A DNA stretch of 64,000 nucleotides from positions 33,839,795 to 33,903,794 of the forward strand of contig NC_092670.1 in assembly GCF_964355755.1 (NCBI RefSeq), in the 5' to 3' direction. How positions within the stretch are numbered: position 1 is the first letter of the stretch; every line of letters begins with the position of its first letter. A program made the position numbers and the translations under genes. This DNA comes from Antedon mediterranea. Taxonomy: Eukaryota; Echinodermata; Crinoidea; Comatulida; Antedonidae. Positions 1 through 11,509 of the stretch are shown one piece after another. Below the pieces are notes generated by a model. The model searched no databases. It was not told the DNA's origin and saw only the letters and a list, made by a program, of their open reading frames with translations.

Positions 1-1737
1 TTCTGGAAATATGTAAGAGAGAAAACCAAAACAACTCAATCTATTGGATTGGTGAAGGATGGAAAGGGTAATATGGCTGATGACAATCAGCATAAAGCGG
101 AAATTTTCAACGCATTTTTCACAAGTGTATTCACGAATGAAGACCTCGAGTCATTGCCAGAAGTTACACCAAGAGTTGACGTGGATGACCATTTGGAGTC
201 AATTGAAGTGACAAAGGAGGAAGTGCTTACATGCCTTCAGCAGATGAACTCAAATAAATCAGCTGGACCAGATGACGTGCATCCAAGAGTACTGAAGGAA
301 CTTAAAGAAATTGTTGCAACTCCATTGACGTCAATATACAACAAATCACTATCGACTGGACAGTTACCGGAGTGCTGGAAATGTGCAAATGTAGTACCAA
401 TTTTTAAGAAAGGGGACAAGACGGAGGTTGGAAACTACAGGCCAGTAAGTTTGACATCTGTCGTATGCAAACTTTTGGAATCAATTGTGAGAGACAAAAT
501 TATACAGTTTCTAAATGATAGAAACCTTATTATAAAAGCACAGCATGGGTTTTGGAAAGGTAGATCTTGCGTCACACAATTGCTGGAGGTGATGGAAGAA
601 TGGACGAAATTGCTGGATGCGGGAGAAAACTTTGATTCTGTATATTTGGATTTTAGTAAGGCATTCGATTCTATCCCCCACCAGAGATTAATAACAAAAT
701 TGGAAGCGTACGGAATAAAAGGAAACCTACTGAGATGGATACATCAATTTTTGACAGGGAGGAGACAAAGAGTTAGAGTGGCCGCAGCATTTTCTGAATG
801 GTCTACGGTTAAAAGCGGAGTCCCTCAAGGCAGCGTGTTAGGCCCTTTATTATTTATCATTTTCATAAACGACCTACCTGATGCAGTTAAATCTAAAGTA
901 TGGATGTTTGCAGATGACACTAAGATGTTTAATGTTGTGTATGAAAACAGAAATGATACTGTTCAAAATGATCTCAAGGCATTATCCGATTGGTCTAAAA
1001 GATGGCAGCTGAAATTCAACATTAATAAATGTAAAGTAATACATTATGGAAATTCAAATCCACAAATGCAATTCACTATGCCAACAGAGGAAGGTGACGA
1101 GGATCTGCCAAATGCCAATACTGAAAAGGACCTTGGAGTTACTTTTGATCAGTCTTTAAAATTTTCACTACATACGAATGAAGCTGTAAATAAAGCAAAT
1201 AGACTCATTGGATTGGTAAGGCGATCTTTTGCTTACATGGATAAGGATATGTTCCTGCCCCTTTATAAAAGTATAATTCGACCTCATCTGGAATACGCAA
1301 GCTGTATATGGTACCCTCTCCTAAAAGGTGATTTGGATAAGCTTGAAAGAGTGCAGCGTAGGGCCACTAAAATTGTCAAAAAGTTAAGAGATAAATCTTA
1401 CGATCAGAGATTAAAAGAGCTTGGATTACCTACACTGAATTACAGAAGAAGGAGAGCGGACATTATACAAGTGTTTAAAATTATCAAGGGCTTGGATGAT
1501 ATTGAAGCCGAAACCTTTTTTGACTTTAGAGAGGACAGTAGAACAAGGGGCCATCAATTCAAATTAAGAAAGCCAAGAGCCCGACTGAAAATCAGAAGCC
1601 ACTCCTTTTCATGTAGAATCGTCAACACATGGAACAATCTATACCACACTACAGTACAAGCAGAAAATATAAATGCATTCAAGGATCAACTAAACAAAGA
1701 CAGAGCAATGGGAGATAAATTTTGCTACCAATTCTAG
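1..1737 (+). CDS. LINE reverse transcriptase ORF, 5' end outside window
   Basis: The reading frame is open from base 1, so the ORF enters from upstream. It encodes the reverse transcriptase of a non-LTR retrotransposon of the CR1/Jockey type. Visible RT blocks in order are NYRPVSLTSV, QHGFWKGRSC, LDFSKAFDSIPH, SGVPQGSVLGPLLF, the catalytic box FADDT, and the thumb/C-terminal part with LYKSIIRPHLEYASCIW. No endonuclease is visible inside the window. The frame has no stops through the RT, so this copy is young or recently active. The stop at 1735-1737 is followed by a short tail with a tandem GATTCAAGTAA-like motif to about 1825, typical of CR1-like 3' ends. Clade is inferred from motifs only. 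Confidence 0.93.
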   Translation, partial: FWKYVREKTKTTQSIGLVKDGKGNMADDNQHKAEIFNAFFTSVFTNEDLESLPEVTPRVDVDDHLESIEVTKEEVLTCLQQMNSNKSAGPDDVHPRVLKELKEIVATPLTSIYNKSLSTGQLPECWKCANVVPIFKKGDKTEVGNYRPVSLTSVVCKLLESIVRDKIIQFLNDRNLIIKAQHGFWKGRSCVTQLLEVMEEWTKLLDAGENFDSVYLDFSKAFDSIPHQRLITKLEAYGIKGNLLRWIHQFLTGRRQRVRVAAAFSEWSTVKSGVPQGSVLGPLLFIIFINDLPDAVKSKVWMFADDTKMFNVVYENRNDTVQNDLKALSDWSKRWQLKFNINKCKVIHYGNSNPQMQFTMPTEEGDEDLPNANTEKDLGVTFDQSLKFSLHTNEAVNKANRLIGLVRRSFAYMDKDMFLPLYKSIIRPHLEYASCIWYPLLKGDLDKLERVQRRATKIVKKLRDKSYDQRLKELGLPTLNYRRRRADIIQVFKIIKGLDDIEAETFFDFREDSRTRGHQFKLRKPRARLKIRSHSFSCRIVNTWNNLYHTTVQAENINAFKDQLNKDRAMGDKFCYQF

Positions 1738-1830
1738 ATAAATACAGAAGAAATGGAGGGCGTTTAAAAGGCATTTGCCTTAATCAAGAGCCCGAAGATT
1801 CAAGTAAGATTCAAGTAAGATTTGTATAAA
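1738..1830 (+). repeat. LINE 3' tail with short tandem repeat
   Basis: After the RT stop come about 90 bases ending in repeated ATTCAAGTAAG units. CR1-like LINEs commonly end in short tandem repeats rather than poly(A). I take this as the 3' end of the upstream LINE. Confidence 0.55.
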
Positions 1831-1859
1831 CATTTATTAAATCTATCAAAATAGTATTT

Positions 1860-2258
1860 TTTTAAAGAAAATCGGCCTGTCTTCAACATTATGATGCTGT
1901 ACTCAAGCTGTTCAACCGGGTTTCAGCCATTAAAAACAATTATCGTAGGAGGAGATAGGAAAATGCGAAGCATCCTCGTATTATTGTCTGCGGGTATTTT
2001 TCAAGATGGACATACATTAGACAGTGTATACCATGATCGGAAAACACCCCTATTTGGGGCAAATCGTTGAACCTAAATTCGTTTTAATCGTCAATAACGA
2101 ATTATCGAACTCAATTTAATTAGTAAACAGGGTTACACCAGGTGGTTAAAATCAGTACCGAAAGTACGAACCAACTTTATATACCATCGAGTAAACATTC
2201 TAGAAATTACGCGCGATTTACCAAATTTTGCCCTTACGTAAATTTATATATAGATATC
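1860..2258 (+). repeat. Dispersed repeat, inverted copy at 14131-14517
   Basis: This segment of about 400 bases (AATCGGCCTG... to ...TTTATATATAGAT) matches the reverse complement of 14131-14517 with roughly 85-90 percent identity by eye. The shared pieces include CTCCTCCTACGATAATTG, GGGGTGTTTTCCGATC and GGTTCGTACTTTCGGTACTG. The copies diverge right after the TATATAGAT end. No transposase is visible, so the family is unassigned. Confidence 0.7.
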
Positions 2259-2261
2259 TAT

Positions 2262-2777
2262 AAACATATTATATTAAAAAATGTTGAAGAGTCAATTGAA
2301 ATTGAATCAAAATGGGAAAAGGAGTTTGACAACGAACTTAATTGGAAAAACCTTTTCTCAAATTTACACGCCTGTACAAATGACACTATGCTAAAAAATG
2401 TTCAAATTAAATGTATTCATCGTATAATTTATACAAATACAATGCTCTTTAAGATGTCAAAGGTCGATTCACCAATGTGTAGTTTTTGCAAGGAAAAGCA
2501 GGAAACACTGCTACATATGTTCTTTGAATGTGATCTAGTAAAGAAAATATGGGAAAATTTAAAACAATTTGTGTATCGAAATATCAACAATAACTTAATT
2601 ATTACCAAAGAAAGTATATGTTTTGGTTTTGGAAAAACACACAGTGATGCAAACATTCTAATTTTAATTACAAAGTGGTACATTTTTAGGTGCAAAATCA
2701 AAAAACAATTACTTAATTATAATCACTTATTTCACGTTTACCAAAAATACAAGGCAATCATATTATTTATACAATGA
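2262..2777 (+). pseudogene. LINE C-terminal fragment with zf-RVT zinc-binding domain
   Basis: An open frame ending at 2777 encodes the C-terminal zinc-binding region found after the RT in L1/Tx1-type LINEs. The visible core is MCSFCKEKQETLLHMFFEC followed by VKKIWENL, with the spacing C-x2-C-x7-H-x4-C. Upstream is an aromatic/charged helical stretch (NWKNLFSNLHACTNDTMLKNVQ...). The frame runs back to 2142, but its first 35-40 codons lie in the dispersed repeat at 1860-2258, so they are not LINE protein. It is a 5'-truncated relic, from a different LINE lineage than the one at 1-1737. Confidence 0.7.
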
Positions 2778-3144
2778 CTATTATAACACCCGATTCTGCT
2801 ACTGTCCCTAGGTGCTATCTGTAAAACTATAGCAAGTTATACACGTTATTGTCTGCTATAAATGCTGTACTTTTAACACACGGTACACTGTCTGTAGCAC
2901 AGTGTCTGTTGACAATTTACAATGATGTACAGCCATAGGCAGGTTTTCGTACTGCCATGAAAGAATTGATAGGTCTTTTCCGCCGCTTTTAGGCCTTCTA
3001 GTCAATTATTTTTATTATTATTATACGAATTAAGTAATTAGTTTAGTAGCTCATCTACCTTTTTAGCAGGGCATAATGAATATTGTAGCTAGGCTAGGCC
3101 TACTAGTCTAGCGGGAAATCAACCAATTATTTGGTTGGATACGA
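2778..3144. other. Non-coding stretch, possible LINE 3' UTR
   Basis: No gene is supported. The first part may be the 3' UTR of the preceding LINE fragment. The rest is rich in TAGGCCTA-like words, seen throughout this genome. Confidence 0.3.
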
Positions 3145-3832
3145 GTTTAGGGTAGGAAGTTAAGTACGAGTTGGCGTGGGTACGAGTCGACCAGGGGCGA
3201 ATCGACCAGGGTACACCCTGCCGCCCTACTAGAGCATAGGCTACAGGCCTGCAGGAATGGGAAATCTGTCCTAGCTATAGGCATAGGCCTACATTGGGAC
3301 GCCCAAAAAAGCCATCCTATGAGCATAAAAAGGCCTCGTAGAGCCAGAGGTGTTAGCCTGTACTACACAGTACTAGGACGTCTACCATTTATTATAGTTC
3401 CATGGTACTACGGATCATTACTATCTAGGCCTAGTAGGGTAGTGTTCCAGTAATTTCGGTCGCGTTTTCGGCCTACTTATCAGGAGGCATGTGAGAGGTG
3501 AGGTAGGTTAGCCCAGCTAGGCTAAACTTACCTGTAAGTAGTATTCTAGCATGGGAACGAGTTGGCACAGTGGTACGGGTTGACCCTTATCATTTTCTAG
3601 GGTGCTGGTCAACCCGTACCCATGCCAACTCGTACCCAATTTGGCTAACCCGTACCCAAATAATTTGTCAAATCGTACCAACTTTGGCTAACCTGTACCC
3701 AAACTTTTAATAGCATTAAACATGGGTACTGGTCAGCCCATGAAGAGTACGAGTCAGCCCTTGATGAGTGCTAGTGAGCCAACCAAAATTTGGGTACGAG
3801 TTGGAATTGGTACGGGTTGACCTGTATTTTTA
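3145..3832. repeat. Degenerate GTACGAGTTGG / CCAACTCGTAC repeat field
   Basis: A motif of about 30 bases (GGGTACGAGTTGGC..., GGTACGGGTTGACC...) recurs in both orientations at about 3158, 3180, 3550, 3573, 3610, 3640, 3680, 3723, 3747 and 3793. The stretch 3550-3646 can fold into a hairpin: GTTGGCACAGTGGTACGGG pairs with the reverse sequence near 3610-3646. No ORF of note. Confidence 0.65.
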
Positions 3833-3875
3833 GTCACGTGGAAGCGACTCTATAGTTCACTATGTCGGTCGGTCG

Positions 3876-3910
<35 letters not shown>

Positions 3911-4996
3911 GGTCGGTCTGTCTGTCTGTCGGTCTGTCTGTCTGTCTGTCGGTCCGGTATCACTATGCGTTTTATCGCTTTATGACCTTATCTTGATATC
4001 AGTTTAATCTAGCTAAGTCAATTTTTCACAGAATATTCCTTATGGCCAGGAATCGATGTGGTTATGTTTTCACGGTGCGCAATAAAAAATTACGCGGTCT
4101 ACGCACGATTTAACGAAATCACGTTTGTAATCATATCTTAACAACCATGAATCACAATTAAATAAAATTTGGTACTCATAAATTTCAGGGCATAAATCAT
4201 CATATGGCAATACAATTACGTGCGTAGCGCATGTAACGCATGCGTACGCGCGCTTAAAATTTTCAAAATTTATTTTCGATGAAATAAGAGTACGTTTCAG
4301 GCAATTTTAAGCGTTTACAAAATTGCCATGAGTGCGCAGATTTTTGCGCGCGCACTGCGCGTTAAAAGTTATTGCGCACTCTTTTTACCCGATTTCTGTT
4401 TTCTTGACTTACTTTTCAACTCGAAATTACGTTATACGAACCTTAATTCTGAAAAATAGCGTCAATGAAAACCGTTAACCAAAGGAAACATGGAAGAATC
4501 ATTACATTTCTGCAAACTGTTTAAGAAAACAAATGATAAATTTAAATACTAATTTATGTTTTTACTTAAGCCAAACAATAAGAATTGTTCAACGGAATTT
4601 TTCAGGCAATATGCATGGTTAAACAAGCCTAGGTATTCCATGAGTTGTTCTAAAAAAAGCTTTAATTTAGAACAAAAATAGTTAAATTGACTGGAATTCA
4701 ATGGGGTTTTGCTTGAATTTAATCATTTATTTTGTCTTTTTATAAGTGAAAACATTTGTTTCCTACCAAAGTGATTAACTTTATTAAAACTGCAAAATAG
4801 CCTGTTCAATATTTTAGTCTTTTTATTTATTTTTTTTTTTTTTGTTTAGAGAACAATGAATTTTTAATATAAAAAGAAAACAAGGCCATGTACATGGCTG
4901 CAGTTGCGTGCACCAATTGTAGTTAGTGTTTACCGACCGACCGACCAACCGACCGACGTAGTGAGCTGTAGAGTCGCGTTTGCACGGGACTAAAAA
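3833..4996. mobile_element. TIR element with tetranucleotide subrepeats
   Basis: The left end (TTTTAGTCACGTG, then GCGACTCTATAG, TTCACTA, then GTCGGTCGG arrays) is repeated inverted at the right end, about 4929-4996 (GACCGACC arrays, TAGTGAGCTGTAGAGTCGC, then CACGGGACTAAAA). That gives about 60-base terminal inverted repeats whose inner part is a GTCT/GTCG tetranucleotide array. No transposase is visible, so the element is non-autonomous. The internal part 3991-4190 recurs at 32328-32530. Confidence 0.6.
3864..3955. repeat. Tetranucleotide microsatellite (GTCT/GTCG)n
   Basis: About 90 bases of uninterrupted GTCT and GTCG units at the inner edge of the left terminal repeat of the surrounding element. 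Confidence 0.95.
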
Positions 4997-5409
4997 GCGG
5001 ACATGCGCATCCTACAACAGCGTGTGTAATACCCGTAGTAGTCTTAATTTAAAAGCTAGAAGAGCTTCACTCGCCATCAAATTTGGTAAAATCTTGACAT
5101 CTGAAGGACATCAACTTCTTTCCATAATTCAACAACATGGACCATCTTAACGCGGACAAATTAAATATCTCGAAATGCAGAACATCGCTAGGATTGTTGT
5201 GATATCTTGTTATTACCGATCGTAAAAGGTTATATGTGTAAATATCAATCAATAATCTTTTATTTAAGCATAACAGCATAGAAAATACCAAAAACAAAAA
5301 CAAAAGAAAACAAAATACTCTAGTAGCTAGATCAACTTTCGTATGCACTTTGAGGTCCACAAAATTTGACTTCAGAAATTGGTTTAGGATGGTCAAACAA
5401 TCATTTTTG

Positions 5410-6010
5410 GCTTGGTTACACATTTTGAAAATATGGTGAAAGGTCAAAAGGTTAAGGTGAAAGGTTATAATACCAAACAACAATACGTCCTTAAATCTCG
5501 ATAACCACTGGTCACAGCAAGGTAATTTTGGTCTCAAATTGATCAGAAGGTATACATTTATACTCAGTCTAATGGGACATTTTAGTCAAAAATGACCGGA
5601 AATGCCATTTCTGACCTTTGACCCACTACCTAGGGCATGTATGTATCTCCGTAACTAATGGCCGTAGACACTTAAATTAGGTCTTAAATCGTTCGCAATT
5701 ATACATTTTGTTATTTGTTGCACATTTTGAAAAATTTTACAAAAGGTCAAAATGTCAGGGTCGAGGGTTATATGAACAAACACAAATAGATACTTCTATC
5801 TCGTCAACCAAAGTCTCAAAATGTTGAGAAGGCATGCATTCATATTCAGTCTAATGGGACATTGTAGTGAAAAATGATCAGAAATGCCATTTCTGACCTT
5901 TGACCCACATATCAGGGCATCTTTATATCTATTTAAGTACTGGTCGTAGAAACTTAAATTTGGTATCAAATTGTTGGAAATATACATATTTACATTCATT
6001 CTACAGATAA
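5410..6010. repeat. Degenerate tandem repeat, about 300-bp units, inverted copy at 8880-9050
   Basis: Two divergent units begin near 5417 and 5720. Both contain CACATTTTGAAAA, GGTCAAAA, ATTCAGTCTAATGGGACATT-like and GCCATTTCTGACCTTTGACC blocks. The reverse complement of the first unit lies at about 8880-9050 (GGTCACAGCAAGGTAATTTTGGTCTC shared, one arm inverted). The arrangement could be the arms of a decayed foldback element, but ends are not clear. Confidence 0.55.
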
Positions 6011-6242
6011 ATTTGGTGAAAGGATGATCAGAAATACTATTAATTACTAATGTTTCAATCAAAAAACATCTACACATCTTGTTCTTATATAAATGTTAAG
6101 AATTACAAATAATTTCCTTTACTGTTTGTAAGTGTACTTTTGCTTATAAATAATAATGCTAGAAAATATGGTTGACCCCCGAGGACGATCAAGATAGGAA
6201 CGTCGAACTCAAAAGTTCTTTTCAGAATGCTAGAAGTAACTT

Positions 6243-7798
6243 ACCGTATTTATCCGAATAAATTCCTCGGGCATTTATTGTTCAGAGGGGTGTTTAGGGG
6301 TGGGGGTGTGTTTCTTCGGTGGAGGCGTTTATTTATTTTTTTTTAGTGTAATATGGTAACATATATAATCAAATAAATACACCCTAGATATTAAAAAATA
6401 CAACACAATTAATATCGTAATAAGAATAACTGGATTAACCCTACTTCATCCGGGTGCAAGTACAATCATGATATTGAAAAGGTATCGGAGGCAACTATAA
6501 TAGACCAATTCATTGCCAGATCTGTATGACACTGTTGTAGAATATATTTGAATGTCACCGACAAATCATGCATATACACGTCTGTCCCCAGTGTACATAA
6601 TAAAACAATATCAATTTCTGGAGATTTATTATCAATACCACTAGAAACTTAGGTTTTTTTAACTTTTTAAGCATTAAATGCATTGACAATAAAAGCATCA
6701 TAAGTGTATTTTAAAATCATGTTATAGATCATGATAAAATCATACTACAACACACTACAGTACACAAGGGTGTTTTCAGGAAAGCTTAACATATTGTACA
6801 ATAGTAATGAAAGACTATGTATTGGCATATATATATGCAAAAGATAGTGTTGACTGTTGACAAATTGTAGTCACAAACAAACAGATGATAGAATGAAGGT
6901 CCATGTGAACAATTGTAAAATCGTGTCTCATACAGTGTCTCCGTATAATGATGTTTCATTGTTTTATATCATTATACTGACACCTGGAGAGGATTCGTTA
7001 AATGGAGCCTGTGACAGACAGTGTCACTTTTATTCTAAAAGACAGAAACATTTTGTTACAAAAGCATAACGAGGAAAATGCATCATGTAAAGTACCTTTT
7101 ATCAGTGAGAAACGAATTATATATCATTATTAAAATTTGAGTATTTATTCAAATAAACACCCGCTTTGAATATAATCACCCCTTCCTTCGATTTAAACGC
7201 CCTGCCACATGCATATACACAACAAGGCCATGGTTTTTCAAAATGTGTAACAAATAGCACAATGTATATTTTGAACAATTTAAGACCAAATTTATGTGTC
7301 TACGACCATTAGATGCACTAGGAAGTGTAGACGATGGTTCTCGGAATGATAATGTTCTCCTTATACGTTTTCTCTCGGTTACCATTATTGAAAATGCTTG
7401 ACATTCGTAAAACTAAACTACTTCGTTTCACAGTGTTTTAGATGATTAATAACATTTGAAAGTATAGTTTTTATTGTTTGGTAGGGCCCTTTGTGGAGGC
7501 GGATGTCATTTGAAGGAGGTGCTTATTCGAGGGATATATGTTAAATTTTTTAGTTTTAATAATGGTAACATTTGTAATCAAATGAAATCCTCTAATAGAT
7601 ATGAAAAGTGGTAAAAAAGAATAACAAATGCTTGGTAAATTGTAGATAACAGTGCGGTGAATTCTACTAAAAATAGTATAATTGTGTTATTATAAACATG
7701 TGGATGGACGTTTATAGTTGGGTTGGGGGTGGGGGGGGGGTTATTATTCAAAGTGATGTTTTATTGGAGAGGCGTTTATTCAAATGAATACCATCCTA
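6243..7798. mobile_element. MITE/TIR element with related copy at 16141-16675
   Basis: The left end reads CCGTATTTATCCGAATAAAT and the right end, inverted, GGTATTCATTTGAATAAACG, giving imperfect terminal inverted repeats. The stretch 7325-7780 matches 16141-16660 in the same orientation (GACGATGGTTCTCGGAATGA, TTGTTTGGTAGGGCCCT and AAATCCTCTAATAGATAT are shared). A run of G lies at 7725-7740. No transposase is visible. Confidence 0.5.
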
Positions 7799-8110
7799 AT
7801 AATTATTAATACATTATTTAATTTAATCATCTTTTGAAACTAACTGCCGTGACAGAGTGGGCCCAAGAAAGAAGACATGGGCAGACATCTCGGTCCTAAC
7901 GGGACACAGGAAGATAGCCTACAGTTATTCCTGCAAGCTTACTCAATAAAACTCAGCTATCGGGATTTCTCTCGAAAAATGTCTTATCATCAAATCTCCC
8001 TTTGTTATTTTATAATACTATTCCCCACAATATATTCTGATTCTTTATGGCGTATATTTAATTTGATCTTTATTAATTTGCAGTATAATTCCTATTATTT
8101 AACTACTGTA

Positions 8111-8697
8111 CCTTCACACATGCGCGCGGTATGTTTTAAAATAAACAAAAAACTGAAATGGATATATCTGATTTTTTTTTCGTCTTCCAAAGGGACACTG
8201 TATTGATTGATGGAAAGTGCCTGTTTCCAGTCACCTTTAGGGTCAAATCTATTATTTTAACTGCTCCCTTGTGTATAAAAGAGAGAAAATATTTGAAACC
8301 AGGTTGTTGCAAGGTGAACTTATCTTAAACCCGGAAATTACTTTGACCGGGAAGATTTGAAATTGAGATGAAAATCTAATGTTGAAATCATAAATTGTGT
8401 TAATACCTTCACACATGCGCGCGGTATGTTTTAAAATAAACAAAAAACTGAAATGGATATATCTGATTTTTTTTCGTCTTCCAAAGGGACACTGTATTGA
8501 TTGATGGAAAGTGCCTGTTTCCAGTCACCTTTAGGGTCAAATCTATTATTTTAACTGCTCCCTTGTGTATAAAAGAGAGAAAATATTTGAAACCAGGTTG
8601 TTGCAAGGTGAACTTATCTTAAACCCGGAAATTACTTTGACCGGGAAGAATTGAAATTGAGATGAAAATCTAATGTTGAAATCATAAATTGTGTTAA
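8111..8697. repeat. Recent 295-bp tandem duplication
   Basis: The segment 8111-8405 is followed directly by a near-identical copy, 8406-8697. Both begin CCTTCACACATGCGCGCGGT and end at AAATTGTGTTAA. Differences seen are only a few bases (T-run length, GAAGATTTG versus GAAGAATTG), so the duplication is young. Confidence 0.95.
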
Positions 8698-8764
8698 AAA
8701 ACTCTTTATAATATCTTCCTAAGATAGAAATATGGAACAATAGCGTCGGCGTGAACACTAATGT

Positions 8765-8880
8765 TATCAAATCTACGTTTCGCGGTACATCTCAGATAGA
8801 TAAGGTAGGTATCCAAGGCGGAGATTTGTACCGAAGTTTTTGCATTGTGCTCGCCTATGTCAGAATTAACCATAACTTAT
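8765..8880 (+). repeat. Dispersed repeat, copy at 16680-16790
   Basis: The two segments share AGATAGATAAGGTAGGTATC and CATTGTGCTCGCCTATGTCA in the same orientation. Each lies a short distance after the right end of the elements at 7798 and 16675, so both may belong to one larger mobile unit. Confidence 0.7.
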
Positions 8881-9302
8881 ATATAGATACATGCCCTTGG
8901 TTGTGGGTCAAAGGTCAGAAATGGCATTTTCGGTCCTATTAGAATGTATATATTCTGATCAATTTGAGACCAAAATTACCTTGCTGTGACCAGTGGTTGT
9001 CGATATTTAAGGACATGTTGGTCTTTAGTATTATAATCTTAACCACGATGCTCTCAGTATCATCATGTATGTAGAATAAAATACAAACATCTTTTAGCAT
9101 AAAAAAACATATATTAAAGATACAGACAATTCGACATATAATACAATAATAATACAAAAGCATCAGAAAATTTCAAGTATTAAAAACATTTTTAATATAT
9201 ACGAACACAAAGACAATCATACGTTGTTCCTTCTATCATGACATTATTCCACACATGATCGATTATTATCGATACTGGATTTCGGTTTACATCATGTGAT
9301 AA

Positions 9303-9670
9303 TAGAAAATAGGAAAAAAACGAATAAATAATTCAAGAAATAAAGATTAAATAAATTATTTTCAATTAAATTATCTTCACACGAACATCTGTATTTATAT
9401 TGCTAATTTAAAACGAATATATAAGTTGGTTTTCTATGAGGTACTTTTTTATTTTTCCACATGTGCTACGAATAATTACTTATTTTAAATATTAAACATG
9501 AATGGTATTCACGAAAATAGAAAAAAAAACAAATAAATTATTCAAGAAATAAAGATTAAATGAATTATTTTCAATTAAATTATCTTCACACGAACATCTG
9601 TATTTATATTGCTAATTGAAAACGAATATATAAGTTGGTTTTCTATGAGGTGCTTTTTTATTTTTAAACA
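9303..9670. repeat. Direct duplication, about 160 bp with 50-bp spacer
   Basis: 9303-9465 and 9516-9670 share TTCAAGAAATAAAGATTAAA, CACACGAACATCTGTATTTA and AAGTTGGTTTTCTATGAGGT in the same order. The rest of 9050-10140 shows no gene. Confidence 0.85.
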
Positions 9671-10143
9671 TCATCATCAGACAGTTTAAAGTCACTAGTT
9701 AAACCTCACTTCATTTCTGTTGACAGTGCCATGAGCAATGATCGTTGAAATGGCGCAACAAAATAGATTCGAGCCCAACATAACAATAAATATAATAATT
9801 GTATTAGCAACTACTACGAAGTACTGTAGGCGTAAGGAAGTTGACTGAACTTTTTTCATTATAAAGCAAAATTTGTTTGCATTGTGTTTTTTGTGGGAGA
9901 AACATCTGACAAAACTTAATTTGCAAAACAATATTTCATCATAACCAGTAAGACATATTAGACAGGTTTTAATTACAAAACACAAATGCAAACACTGATT
10001 CACAATAAAAAAAAAGTATGATTATTTATTTTGTCACTCATGATTAATTATATATTCAAATCAATAGAATTTTTAATACAATTAAAAATAATGTTACGAA
10101 GCATATATTGAATGTGCACGACACCTGTTCAAATGTAGTAGAA

Positions 10144-10153
10144 TATATAAATA
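10144..10153 (+). promoter_or_regulatory. TATA box of first Link-domain gene
   Basis: TATATAAATA lies 60 bases before the start codon at 10213, placing a likely transcription start near 10175. Position and sequence fit a metazoan TATA promoter. Confidence 0.6.
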
Positions 10154-10212
10154 CCATCGGTTTGATTTCCAAATTACATCAACTTCGAAGGTGAGCGAAG
10201 AAACTTCTAAAA

Positions 10213-11492
10213 ATGAACTTCAAGTGTACAGTATTTGTTCTTTGCTGCCTTGTCTCGCTGACGCAAGCAAAGGTAAGTTGGGGAATCATTTCCATTGGGA
10301 AAAACTATACTTGTTCCATTAGAAAGTGAATAAGAGATTAACCAACCATGTATAATGCATTTTAATTATATATGTAGCACAATATATACAAATGTTGTTG
10401 TTAAATTATCTCAACGGTAGTTTAGTTACACTATATACACAGAGAGTGATTAAGTTGTAGCTATCATTTCAAGTTATTTCCCAATTGTGTATATCAATGT
10501 GTTAATTACAGAACATAAACGACAATTTGAGGAACAGTTCAGTGAACTGAATTATCAGTTTAGTGACCCTATACTTGTCCTCTCCCAAGAACCATTAAGG
10601 TCCCGCCTAAGTAATTATTAGACAACAATTTCTTCGCAATTCCTAACTATAGTATACATGGTTAAATATGGTCAACAACATGAATTCCAGGAAAGTGAGT
10701 GACCTGCAAAATATAAACGTTATTATCAAAAAAATAACAATCATTTAAAAACTTCATACTTAGGCACCCTGGCAGGACAAGTTTGAACGGGCTATGGGCA
10801 AATTCTTGGATATCCTATTTGAAGATGTAAAACCTGGACTGAATGATGAAATATTCCGTTTAGCTGCTTTAGTAGAAACAATGAATGCCACTTTGGCGCA
10901 AACGCAACAAAAGCTGACGAAACAAATCCTCGATGAAATAGAAGAAGTCAAGGAGAATGTAAACGACATGCAGAAATGCACATGCTCAAGTAAGTAAATT
11001 GTTCTCAAATTAAGTATCTTTCTAAAGCGGGAAAGGGTCTAAGTGACAGATAGAATGGTGATTTGGTCATGGTTTTTCGGGATCACAATCGGTTTATATT
11101 TCGTCTTTAAGCACCAAAAATACAATTTATATAACAAACAAATAGGATCTCATGAAACCATGGAATGTGAATTTTATATTGTATTGTATTCATTTTTAGA
11201 GCGCTTTTGGGTGTTCCACGTGGCAGTTGGACGGTATACGCTGAATTTCGAACAAGCGAAACAAAAATGCATTGACAACGGTGCAAAAATCGCCGCTCCC
11301 AATCAGTTACAAGCAGCACAAGCACGTGGTTATGACCAATGCCAAGCTGGTTGGTTATCAGACGGCAGCGTTCGATACCCGATCACAATGCCACGATGGG
11401 GATGTGGAGAAGGATCGCCTGGCGTCCGAAGCTGGGGGAAACCGGCTAAGACTAAAACTTACGATGTTTATTGTTTTAAGAAACCAAACTAA
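10213..11492 (+). CDS. Secreted coiled-coil Link-domain protein 1
   Basis: Three exons: 10213-10272, 10764-10989 and 11200-11492, with intron phases 0 and 1; protein of 192 aa. Exon 1 is a signal peptide (MNFKCTVFVLCCLVSLTQA). Exon 2 is a heptad-rich alpha-helical stalk (QILDEIEEVKENVNDM) ending in KCTCSS, whose Cys-x-Cys could form interchain disulfides. Exon 3 is one complete Link (X-link) module: [11 protein letters not shown], a Cys at the QKC position, [22 protein letters not shown], and the final YDVYCF, with the four family cysteines in place. Link modules of this type bind hyaluronan or related glycosaminoglycans in vertebrates; binding here is inferred. It is secreted and probably oligomeric. 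An AATAAA at 11503-11508 follows the stop. A paralogue lies at 13766-17536. Confidence 0.9.
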
Positions 11493-11502
11493 TACTAGGA
11501 AC

Positions 11503-11508
11503 AATAAA
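11503..11508 (+). terminator. Polyadenylation signal AATAAA
   Basis: AATAAA starts 11 bases after the stop codon of the first Link-domain gene. Confidence 0.5.
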
Positions 11509-11509
11509 C

